Source of the DNA: Linnemannia elongata
Lineage: Eukaryota > Mortierellomycota > Mortierellomycetes > Mortierellales > Mortierellaceae
Assembly: GCA_036320915.1 (NCBI GenBank)
Contig: JAXBDG010000013.1
Location: 1,426,001-1,490,000, forward strand
Length of the DNA stretch: 64,000 bases
Direction of reading: 5' to 3'
The notes beneath the pieces are model-generated. The model did no database searches, had not been told where the DNA came from, and saw only the letters and a program-made list of their open reading frames with translations. The position numbers were made by a program, and so were the translations under genes. Positions 1-10,102 of the stretch are shown here, piece by piece (within the stretch, counting starts at the first letter, position 1; the number at the start of each line of letters is the position of its first letter).

Positions 1-1227
1 TTTTGGACCAGGAGCAGCAAAGTCTTCAGGAGAGTCGGCAGGCCGCCAAGGGAGGAGGCTGCCAAAGAGCAGATGTTGGACGACAGGGAACTTGTTCAAG
101 ACCTCGACCTTGTACATTTTGATCATGCCCGAGTTGACTTTTGTCCAGTGAGGTACTCCTGAAATCTCGAACAGCACTGGTGAATGCTCGTGGAAAGGTC
201 CACGTTTCGTCTATGAGGGTAAAAGAATAGTAGAAAATGTGAGATGGAGTCAACATGGAGGCGACAAGGGTAATGAAATTCTGTCATCTGTTAGAGACGT
301 CTTTCTCTCCCGAAATGATATCTACCTGATGAATGGACTGAATAGCGCGAAAGTACATGTAATCCGGTGCAAAGTCTTCAAGGTACTGTGTCTGCATGAT
401 AGAAACAGGCTTCAGTCTCGGATGATCCCTCAACTGGGCACTCCCCCAAAGGTATGGCAAGAACTGATAATCGTCCAGTCCCCAAACACCATGACTTCCT
501 GCAGGTTCCAACTGATATGTCTTTTGTAATTTCCTGACCAACTCGAGGTACCGCACAAACACTCTCAGCACGACGGCGGGGTGATCTGTGGGTCCCTTAA
601 CAAAGCCGATGATTTCAAGACAGGCCAACCAAGCGACGAAGGAGAGTTCATGACCTGATCCATAGTCAATCCTGATGCCGTGGCCCAGCGCTTGAGTGAG
701 GTATGGAGAGATTTCTTGGATGGCCGGGTGGAGGGTTGAAGGGAGGAGGTCCTCGAGGAGGGTGGTTGCCTTTTCTTCGACCATGCGGATGTAGTCCCGG
801 AAAGCGAGGTTGCCGAACCTTTGGGGGTCTGCTTTGGGCGGTACCAGTGCGATCCAGCTGTCGAGTGTGTCGAGCAGTGCCAGGATTTTTGTGATTGCCT
901 ATTTGAATGTTAACGAAGGTACGTGTGTCGCGTGAGTTCACTGTTGTGCTGCTTCTTTTTTCTTTATGTTCCTGAGACATGATTCTTGTGCAAACGCTCT
1001 ACTGAGTTCACTCCAGGTGCGCCATGATTTTGAGACGTTACGTTTGACTCAGGGATAGGATCTGACACTTTGCGGTTCAGGACGGCGTTGTTGAGGGCAA
1101 GGATGTAGGACATGATGCGTGCGTGGGCCTCTGAGGTCTGGAAGTAAGGTAGATCCTTGGCCTCATCCTTGATGCGCTTGATTGGCACGATGAAACCGTC
1201 CTGTGCTGTTGATTCCTGATTCGCCAT
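1..1227 (-). CDS. PTPA: PTPA: serine/threonine phosphatase 2A activator (3' end cut by window)
   Basis: Activates PP2A by peptidyl-prolyl isomerase and chaperone action on its catalytic subunit (RRD1/RRD2 in yeast, PTPA in animals; cytosol and nucleus). Three exons join in phase: 1227-1042, 898-326 and 210 to before position 1, with introns of 143 and 115 nt. The family signature is clear: [20 protein letters not shown] in exon 2, then exon 3 with [13 protein letters not shown], the [10 protein letters not shown] stretch and [13 protein letters not shown]. The start is the ATG at 1227 (MANQESTAQ), which gives a short N-terminus before the conserved fold; an upstream in-frame start would add a hydrophobic run unlike the family. 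The last visible residues lie just after the GSLLPW motif, so only the C-terminal tail should be missing. Family assignment is firm; exact splice sites are inferred. Confidence 0.93.
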
Positions 1228-1873
1228 TCGTTGAGGCTTCTGGTTGGGAATTAGGTATGAAGGATGCGCGTGTGAGAGAATGTTTGAAACATTTAGAAAA
1301 AAGAAGGGCGTTCGACAAGGTTCGGTCGTTTTGTTCGTTCGTTGAAGGGAGTGCGCGGTCACAGGCACGTGCGGTTATACTTCAACACCTCTATGGACTC
1401 ATACCACCAGCCATTTGTTGTATCGATAAAGTTTTTTCTGGCAAAAAAAAAAAAAAAAAGCTGCTTACACGCAATTGGCGAATGTAACACGGTGTCAAGT
1501 GAACCTACTACCTACATGCTACATGCTTGCACACCCCAATCCAATACTCAATACAAAGTGCGTCACCGACTAAGCGAAACCTCTAAGTTGTGTTACTCAC
1601 ACATTTTTTTTCAATCCTATGAATACCTACAGCTACCAAACTATGAACCAGACACTTTGCTTGTCAGGTCATATGCCTCAAGCATCCATTCAAGCTCGCG
1701 CTTCTTTTTACTTTTCGCACTGTGCGCGCGTGTCAAGAATGCCATATCCGTTTGGCTTTCTATGACTATCAAGTACATCTATCTGTTTGCTATAAGTACA
1801 TCTTGTCATAAAGTAGAAAGTGCAATAATTCGTTCGCAGATGAATAAATATGCTTAAAAATAATTCCAGTCCT
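1228..1873. other. Intergenic, PTPA promoter side
   Basis: No conserved reading frame was recognised. It holds the upstream region of PTPA and an A17 run at 1443-1459. The 3' flank of the minus-strand gene ending at 1874 also lies here. Confidence 0.5.
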
Positions 1874-3013
1874 TTATTGATTGCCTTTTCTCTCTTCTTC
1901 ACGTTCCTTTGCTGTCTTTCCACAAAAAGTTCTAGCTTGGGCAAAGGAGAAGATGTTTTTGTTGGAGTTAAACTTGACCAAAGTGTCCATCTCCTCAAAT
2001 GCATGAGAGAGCGCTTGCTCCGCAGAAATGGAACCACCCTTCTCCTGTTCCACCTTGTCCTTCAGAATGTCCACCTCCGTACTAATTATTCTGATGTCGC
2101 TCACATGCTTTTCCGTTGCATCCGACTGTCGTCGTTTTTGCTTGAGTCTATGCTTGCATCCGTCTCCGGGTTCTAATCTTGTCGCCAACTCGCTTTTGTA
2201 TCGCTGATACTCTTCGAAAATGCTCTTAGTCGAGCTATGGTGGGTTGTCCAAGTAAACCAGGTTTCCCGAGGTGGAGCGCTTGGACGTTGAGCTGAGGCG
2301 CTGATTCCTGCCTCTGTCAATGGACCTGACCCTGATGCGGACTCTGGTTGATGTGACTCCAACACCGGCATGCCTTGGGGTCGCGTACTTAGTAAACGCT
2401 CCAATTCTGAAGAAGGCCTCGTCGGCAATACTATAGACGAATCCTGAGAACTAGAACCTGAGTGAGACGGCTGGATGGCGACCAATGCGCGATTTTGGAC
2501 GAGCTTGGACTGTTTTTGTTTTGGCATGGGAGACTGATGTCCAGGATAAGGGCCAAGGTGAGGAAGAAAACCGGGGGCGGGAGTGGAAATGCCAGTGTAA
2601 CCAAGGTAGCCAGGGCCAGGAATACCAGATTGGCGTGAGTAGCTGAGGTTTCCTGGATTGCCCGGAGCAACAGGGCCTTGAAGGCGTAGCTGCCGCGCCA
2701 TAACGTCGATTGCTTGTTGCATGGACTCGATGGTTTCTCTTTGGATGCGGAGTTGCTGTTCCTGGGCTAGAAATGACTTGGCACGGGCATCAAGGATGTT
2801 GTTCGCCCATAGGCTTTGGTTGGACTGATGGGCAAGCTTGTCATTCACCGCAGTCAGGGACTTTCTTAGGACGTGCATGTCGTTCGACTGGTTCGAGCTT
2901 GACACCTCCAAAGCGCGCAACATATTGTCCGGAATGTTCTTGGGTAACACGACTTTTTTCATCAGCACCGCCGCAACAACTTCCTCCTGAAACGACAGAA
3001 AGACCTTGCTCAT
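1874..3013 (-). CDS. Coiled-coil / Pro-rich protein, possible C-terminal remnant of a Crypton-type recombinase
   Basis: A 379-residue frame from the ATG at 3013; an in-frame stop lies at 3086-3088, so any longer protein would need an upstream exon, which I could not find. Visible parts: helical segment rich in Q, E and L (residues about 1-115); Pro/Gly/Ser-rich linker (about 115-245); then a region with a WFTWTTHHSS core, a basic KHRLKQKRRQ patch and an acidic amphipathic helix. A Trp-x2-Trp core followed by a basic helix loosely recalls the GCR1_C DNA-binding domain that ends many fungal Crypton recombinases, but the match is weak and the tyrosine-recombinase core is not visible. It lies head-to-head with the Fanzor-like gene, about 1 kb away. 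It could be a broken Crypton, a derived host gene, or an unrelated lineage-specific protein. Confidence 0.5.
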   Translation of the reverse strand: MSKVFLSFQEEVVAAVLMKKVVLPKNIPDNMLRALEVSSSNQSNDMHVLRKSLTAVNDKLAHQSNQSLWANNILDARAKSFLAQEQQLRIQRETIESMQQAIDVMARQLRLQGPVAPGNPGNLSYSRQSGIPGPGYLGYTGISTPAPGFLPHLGPYPGHQSPMPKQKQSKLVQNRALVAIQPSHSGSSSQDSSIVLPTRPSSELERLLSTRPQGMPVLESHQPESASGSGPLTEAGISASAQRPSAPPRETWFTWTTHHSSTKSIFEEYQRYKSELATRLEPGDGCKHRLKQKRRQSDATEKHVSDIRIISTEVDILKDKVEQEKGGSISAEQALSHAFEEMDTLVKFNSNKNIFSFAQARTFCGKTAKEREEERKGNQ

Positions 3014-3958
3014 GAACACACTATTAGGCGTATCCAATAGCTGCGATCGAAACCCTTGCTTTTCTTCAAGATACAACAAAGACCCTCAGCCTTTTTTCTC
3101 ATCATTTCCACTCTCCCAGCTGTCCATACCACAAATCGTTATCTTTCTACACATAGTGCGCAAAACAATTGAATGATGATAAAAATAAATATGAAGAGGT
3201 ACTAATATCACACATTTTTTGCTATTCCTATGTCTATACCTATGCGTTGCTGTAAGTTGTTACTCTAGCTTTTTGCTCCAGAAAAAAAGTATGTACAGTA
3301 CAATGTGCTACATTACCCCGACTGTTCGTCCAAATCTTTCCTCAGCTTCTTATTCACCGCATAAAAATCTCTCTCGCCTGGTCGAGGGAGAAGTTACTTC
3401 TGCTAGATGTATCCTGACCATACCATACAACTTCGAACACGCCTTAGAAAGAGCTTGCGTTTCAGGTAGCGACCCATTCCGCCGCTCGCTAGGTGTATCA
3501 AACTCACTAGCGACCATACTACAACTGCTCAAGTGCACCTCTATGTCGCCTGCCTATCTCTCCTCTGCTTGCGCCTACGTTTGTTGGTTCAATCTTTCGT
3601 TCAATTCACGCGTATACTTCTAATACTGTCCATATACGTTCCTTGACGAGGAGTAGTCATTGTAGCATCAAACCAGTTATAAATAAAGGAGCTAAAATGG
3701 ATAACAAGAAAGAATGATATTATTTATTACTATTACCTCGACGGCCCTATATATAAGTATTCTGTGTACAGGCTGCATTCCGACAGCACCTAAAAGCAAC
3801 AATGCAACCCGCGTTATCTCTAGCACGATAATGGTATCTTCCTTTTTATCGAAATCATAGGATACCATGATCGATACATTTATGACGCAGACATATGAGA
3901 AGTGGAGGAATGTGAAGGATTGTCTCAATTAAGGGCTCGCCAACGAGTTCTGAATAAT

Positions 3959-3993
<35 letters not shown>

Positions 3994-4075
3994 ACTCTCT
4001 TATCATTCACACAAACACACGCCAATAACTTCAGAGCACTGGACCGACCCCGAACCCAACAGCATTCAGCGAAGC
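3014..4075. other. Spacer between the divergent island genes
   Basis: No firm gene. Short frames at 3219-3623 (+) and 3350-3538 (-) have no recognisable motif. It contains the T32 run at 3961-3992. If the island is a composite mobile element, an internal promoter region would lie here. No terminal inverted repeat was seen by eye. Confidence 0.4.
3961..3992. repeat. T32 homopolymer
   Basis: Uninterrupted run of 32 T on the plus strand, just upstream of the Fanzor-like gene. Its length in the assembly may not be exact. Confidence 0.95.
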
Positions 4076-7000
4076 ATGACAACAAGCCCAGGGACTACAC
4101 AGGTACATATCCAAATTAGCAAAGCTGCCACGGTTCCGTTGGTCCTTGCGAATAGTCCCAACTCAGCACATATTTATTCACGCACTTTTGTTTTCTTGAT
4201 GATCTTTTATGTCATAGTCAGCGGGTCCAATTACACCCAAATGTGGGGTTGGAAAACCACTTGGGTACCAGGTAAACACCACTGCAACCACTCCTTAACT
4301 TTGTTCTTATCGCGAAAGGCAGCAGCATCTCTTGTTTTCTGGGTTATTCCTAACCATTACCATTACCTTTTTTTTTTTTTTTTTTTTTGGTGGCAACAAT
4401 AGGAATTCTCTTCGGAACGCTTCGTTTATTTCATGCACAAAGACTGGGATACAGGCCCTTTACTACAAGACTGGGAGGAACCACAATGGATCCTGGAAAA
4501 CTGAATTCCGTCGTTACCCACCCAATGATCAACTTGTCGTACAATGAGAAGATCGAGCACGCCCTTTCGGCACTCCGGACAATGGATATTCACCAACACC
4601 CTCAACCTTCAGACTCAATATTGTCAAAAGTCGCACATTGGATAAAACGGGACCTCCTCGACACCGAAAAAAGGCTAAACCAATCGCCAGTGCTGGTCAC
4701 CAGGGCAGAACCTACCCCTAATCCGTGGTGGATGGCCGTTTTACCAAGAACTGCTCTGATGTTCCATATCCTCGCTACACATCTTCGCTGCACAATATTC
4801 GTTTTCTCTTCTCGCTCTCTTCCTGCAGTCTACCGTCCAGCCTCAAGTCGAGGCACGATTATTTTTTTTCATGCGATCAGCAGTTTTCAAGCCCATTCCG
4901 AGTTTCTTGTTTTACAAGTCAAGAGCATCCCGGCGCCACAACACACATCACCTTCACCCACAGCACTATACGCGCCCTCCGTCCCATTATCATCTTCTGC
5001 TACGCTGACCGGACCCTCCCAGGACCCACAAGACCCAACTGTTCCCTTTGTCCCCTATGCGATATACCGTGCCGAGAGACGCATTCGAGTCCTCCAGCCA
5101 GGCTTGCCTAACACGGAAGAGATGACAGAGCAATGTCAGGAGATTTATAAGATGGCCTGGTAGGTTATTTCCTTCGTTAATCCTTCAAAGTTCGCGGCAT
5201 TTAGATCGTGGGCTGAACAGGCGCCTAACGCCTTTTGCTTCTTCATTTTGTTGTGATCATTTATAGTGAGCATGAGATAGGAAAGGCCGTGCAGATGAAG
5301 CTTGATCGCAGCATTCAGAAACGAAAGGCGACCGAGTCGATTGAGGACTGGATTGGAGAAACTGGCAAGAAAAAGATCCGTGATGCGATGGGCGGGGCGA
5401 ACCGTGTTCCAAGTGGCCTTTTCCAAGTCGCGCACGAGTTTGTCACTGCAGCTCCAGGAACCGAGACCATGTCTGAGCAGATGTTTCGGAACAGACTCGG
5501 ACCCGGTTTTGCAGTCGAACAGTACCGGAGTACACTCAACAACTCTTTCGATGCTGCATGGACAAGAGCAACGTTGCCGTACTTACCGTCAAGCAGCAAT
5601 GCAAGAGGACAGGAGCCTTTGACTGAGCTGACGATGGCGGTACAGAGAAATGACGAGGAAGAGTGCCAGGCAACTGATATTCAGACCGTTGAACGCACCT
5701 TGCAAACGGAAGCAGTGCAGCGCGCCAGCAAAAGCTTTTACACTTTCACGGTGTCACTGACGTCCATCATCAACCCGAGCCTCCAGGAAAACAACACGGA
5801 CGTCAACTGTATGGAGAAGATTCTCTCGCTATTGAGTACAAAGCAGGTGGCGCTATCGAACGCGATTGATGAGATATTCTGTCTCGTTTACAAAACTACT
5901 CTTTTGGTAAGCCAAACTGTATACTAGCCATAATTTTTCATGGCCAGTGGATAGCAAGACATATCGTACGAATGCTAATATACGTTTTTCCTATTTATCT
6001 GTTGATCTTACAGCTCGCAGAGCTCCATGGAATGCCAGAAGCCGCGTCCAGGTCAACTTCGCCGACGCTTAACGTACTGGATCTTCTCCCAGTTGGTTTT
6101 GTAAAGAGGTTTGATGTTCCGACAGATCTTTCCGTTACACCGCCGCCAGCGGATCTTGAGAGAAATATCGACTCACACATGGAATCGGATCGATCGCCGT
6201 GGACCAAGGATCTTCAAGCATTGTTTCCTATGAGCATCTTGGGTACCTCTATGCGCGCTTTCTCGGACCAAGGGGTACTCCACTTGAGTCCGCCGTGGAC
6301 CACCCTCTGTGGACCCATCTCGCTGACGTACTTGTGGATAGGAAAGCAGCTCCTTCTCGTGACCTGTTGCGCAGCGAGCAACTCCCAACGGTACATTCCC
6401 TCGACTCGCTCTCGGGAACCTTGTGTGAGCTCAGAACAGAGATGGCCACCAACATGAGCAACCTGTGGGAGGGGTCGCTGTACGACACATCCTTGGATTA
6501 TCTTCTGCGATTCTTACTCCGGTTCCATCTGGCGCCGAAGAGAGAGGCGAAATACTATCAAAGGCTTCGTGACGAGGCGTTCAAGAAGGCCGACCAAACT
6601 ATGATCGCAAAAGCACAGCAACGCCTTACTCACAAGTCTTGGATCGACAAGGTAGCACGGTCAGAGAATGATCTGGGGCGAGAGCTCCGGCGGGAGATTC
6701 CCAAGACCAAGCATATACACTACTTGCTATCAAACCTCGAGCGTCTGGCAAGCAAGGAGCCCAATGTGGAGCATCACCAACTAACGTTCAAGGACAGAAT
6801 GGACAAGGCTAATCAGGCCTCGGAGAAATCAGGTCTTGTTGAGGAAATTGTTATGAGAAGTTTGTGTGCCAAAGTAGACGAGATCGATGAGGAGGCAGAA
6901 GAAGAGGAAGAGGATGAAGAAGAAGAGCAGTGCACACCAACCTCTGGTAAGCAGCCGGGCTACATCAATGAAGGTGATGAACGGAATCTATTGATTCAGT

Positions 7001-9633
7001 AAGGACTAATTTTTGCATGTATTATACTGTCAATGTCAATTTAGACCTAGTCGAAAAGGAACCAAGCCGTGCCCATCTACGAGCGATCCAATCCGTCACA
7101 CGAATGCTCATCGAGAGCCCCAGTCTCGAGTGGGATATCAACCGAAACTGGGTTCGGAAGGCTTTTCACGAGCCCGAAAAATTTACGGAACATGAATTTA
7201 CCGTTATCGCAGACATTGTTGAGAAGCTTCGACCCTACGCTCCCAAACGTCACAAACCCACTCAAGGCCGAACAACCCCTCCAACTTCAAGCCCTGCGTC
7301 AATGTGTGGAATAGTCCTGATCGCCAACACATTACTCCGAGCAACCGGTTATCCGGATTTCACGCGCAGGATCGCTCCTGTACCCTCTGCTGGATCGCTT
7401 CATCCGATACCCTTGGGTGCAGCAGCATTGTACGAGTGCTTATGCGCGAAGAGTCCAGGCCACTTTGACCCATACAAGGATCCCATCAACAGGATAACAT
7501 CCGCCCCCGCTGCCACACACCACAAGGAGGAACTCTTTTCTTCTATGTTCGACATGAGCAAGATCAACATCATGTGTGCTCAGCGAAAGTTGACTTTTGC
7601 TCAACGGTAAGTTTATTGACGATATTTGCATTAAGAGTATTGAAATGGCACAGTACGAGGTTTCTGATACTTCTTTTTTACGTTTTTTCTGTGTTAGGAT
7701 CATTTTCGTTGACAAGCACACAATGCACATCCTAGGGGAGATTATCCCCGAAGGAACAGAGAGAGGGGTGGGATCGCCGGTCGGCAGTGCGCTAGATAAG
7801 GAGAAAGCAGATCGGAAGAGAGGCCGAAAGAAGGGACTCGTGGACTGGTCAACAGAAGGTCAGCGAGTCGGCGTCACGAAGGAGGAAGCCAAGCAGAAAT
7901 CGGAGAAGCTGGCTGAGGAGCTCAAGGCGCTGGAGCTTGACCACAAGTGCAGAAGGAAGCGTTTCTTGGAAAAGGATCAGGTACAAAAGGATATGACTGC
8001 TACTATCAAGGGGATACGAGACACGAGAGACTCCACGGACGACGCCACTGAGCTTCAGAAGTTGGATGGATTGCGACAAAAGGCCCTGTATGACTTCCGA
8101 CAGGCCAGATCTGAGGCAGAGGATGCTTTCGAGGAATGGGCAAGTCATGAGGACCAAATCCGCCAGTTGCGCGCAACCAAGTATGCCTTCCTAAAAATTA
8201 GCAACACAGCGCAGAATAGTGATACCACCCCATCACCACCAGCACCTCTGTCGACCCCTACTTGGAGTAGGCCTTGTGTCGAAGACAAAACGGAGAAAAT
8301 TCGGATCGAGCCCATGCTACAGGATATGATCGAAGGAGAGGAACGACGAGCAATAGGATTTTTATCCGACGATCCGGGGCTAGTGACTCTACAGGAGTCC
8401 ACTGCGCAGACCCTCAGTGGTGTGGTTGATCACATTCGACAATACGAGGTGCTGACATCTAATAGATTTGAGCTGCTCCCAGGTAATTCCTTGCAAAGAA
8501 AAAGTAACTGACCTGGGCTAATTGCCATGCCTAAATGTTTGTGCTGCTTTGCTCACCGTACTCACGGTTGAACTCTTCTGTTTCCATTCATTTCCCTCTA
8601 GTGATTGATGATCTCGAACTTCCAAAGGAACAAGAAGACCAGGAATATTCAACTACTCATCCCCTTCCAGCTTGCGAATCACAGCATCTCAGATCAACGA
8701 CCTCAGCTTTTCGCGCAAACATGCAAAGGAACGTGAAAGGAGATTGCGCGCCGACACGGAAAAATCAAAGCAAGTTCGCCAGCAACATGAGCTGATAGCT
8801 CAAAATCCACTGTCAAACGCCACTTCACTACAGCAGGTCGACAAGGCGCAGGCGATCAGAAGAGACGCGAGGGAGGTACTTCGAACATTCGAAAACACCA
8901 ACAGACGACAAAAGCAACGAAAGGTCCAACGGCTAAGAACATCTCGTACATACGCTACGTTGGCAGCTGAACAACGCCGAGCCGTCAAGGATGCAGTCGT
9001 TGCAAGTGGTAAGTACAAATGACAATGTACGATACATTTTTTTTTGGGATTTTTTTTGTTGATGAGCATTAAAATATGAGCCGGTGCCATTCTTTTGACA
9101 TGTTTGTTTGCTCCTGTGTATATCAAGGTCAGAACCCAATGTCGACCATAATACCTATAGTACTGCACGGAGCGGCTGGAACCTCTGTAGGCTCCCGATT
9201 CAAGGGGCACACAAAGCGTGGTGGTCGAAAGATCACCAACCAGCACCGCCAATACTGTATTGTCGGACACACAAATGAACATCGCACCTCTAGAATATGT
9301 TCAGCATGTTATCGGCCAGTATCTCTGATGACGGCGAAGAGAATCAAGGACGGTAGCATCAAAAATGTTCGTTTACACGGAGCGGTTCAGTGTCGATACA
9401 AGCATTGCCCGCGATACAAGTCTGGACGCCAAACTCAAGGACGCGATGCAAACAGCGCCATCAACATTGCGACAGCAGGAGCAAGCAGTCTTTTATCAGT
9501 CAATAACACCACCCTTCCACCGTTCCGCCCATTCACCCTCATCCCCACCAACAACGCCAGAGACACCTCTGGAACAAATCAACCCCTTGCCACCACACCC
9601 AGGTGCACCAATGGGACTAGAAGTTCAATTTAG
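4076..9633 (+). CDS. Fanzor-family (eukaryotic TnpB homologue) protein with very long N-terminus; probable frameshift
   Basis: Exon model by phase: 4076-4271, 4403-5159, 5267-5906, 6014-6946, 7045-7606, 7698-8482, 8628-9008, 9128-9633, about 1,585 codons. The C-terminal part has the Fanzor/TnpB nuclease pattern in order: RuvC-I in AIGFLSDDPGLV (about residue 1250), an Arg/Lys-rich helix (KHAKERERRLRAD), NEHRTS joined to a Cys4 zinc finger (CSAC, then VQCRYKHC), and RuvC-III in GRDANSAINI (about residue 1523). In Fanzors the usual RuvC-II glutamate is replaced by one next to the zinc finger; NEHRTS fits that. Known members are RNA-guided DNA endonucleases carried in transposons. An acidic EEEEEDEEEE stretch lies mid-protein (about 6898-6930). 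Frame is lost by one base near 6225, so this copy may be dead. The N-terminus is uncertain: a second frame at 4403-4506 also looks coding, so more damage is possible. No TIRs seen. Family assignment is firm for 8340-9633 and inferred upstream. Confidence 0.72.
6224..6226 (+). other. Probable -1 frameshift in the Fanzor-like gene
   Basis: The frame entering from 6014 (reading through KDLQALF) and the frame leaving (YEHLGYLYARFLGPRG) are both protein-like and meet at TTGTTTCCTATGAG. One extra T in this T-run would restore a single frame. No GT-AG intron of plausible length bridges the two. It is either a disabling mutation or a homopolymer sequencing error. Confidence 0.6.
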
Positions 9634-10102
9634 CTAGGTCATGTTTTAATGATATAAACGGCCGAACAAAGTGATCAGCGATGGTACCTGAGATCAATAT
9701 CAACATCAATATCAGTATCAAGACAGAGAGAGTTGTTGTGGTGCCGGGATGGGGGATCGACCCTGCTTTAATTATCGATCACTCTTTGAGTGATACAAGA
9801 GGGAAACCATTACCTTTGAAGTGTCACATTCTTCTTTTTACTCGCACCATTCCCCATTTCTTCCTTTTCCCATTGATTTAGTGAGGACTACGCTCAAGAC
9901 ATCATCCTTGTTAAGGTGCATCAGCAGAAGCCCAAGAGGTCGAGGTCGAGGTCGAGATCGATATGGAGGTGAGTGAATGTCATGCTTGAAGGTTTATCAA
10001 CAAGATACAACAAAGCTTTCACTTTGGTTCGGTTTAGTTTGACGAATGGGGCTGCATTTCAGGGCATATAAGGTCTACACAGCACCAACCTTCCCTCCCA
10101 CT
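9634..10102. other. Fanzor 3' flank: candidate guide-RNA / element-end region
   Basis: Fanzor and TnpB guide RNAs lie at or just past the 3' end of the nuclease gene. Here there is a stretch of ATCAAT/ATCAAC-like repeats (about 9692-9722), then GGGATGGGGGATCGACCCTG (about 9747-9766) with possible local pairing, then a GAGGTC tandem (about 9938-9960). Alternatively part is coding: from an ATG at 9681, an intron with acceptor before 9882 gives NEDYAQDIILVKVHQQKPKR, followed by an RS repeat and a GTGAGT donor near 9968. Neither reading is proven. Confidence 0.2.

Noticed and set aside
4403..4506. Alternative frame reading HKDWDTGPLLQDWEEPQWIL
   Set aside because: It looks protein-like and can be spliced from 4076, but stops at 4504-4506 and does not connect to the downstream frame. 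I kept the frame that stays open to 5159 and noted the doubt.
8480..8700. Apparent second frameshift in the Fanzor-like gene
   Set aside because: Using the acceptor at 8626-8627 (TTCCAAAG) instead of the nearer CTCTAG gives GTRRPGIFNYSSPSSLRITASQ in a single frame, so no mutation is needed here.
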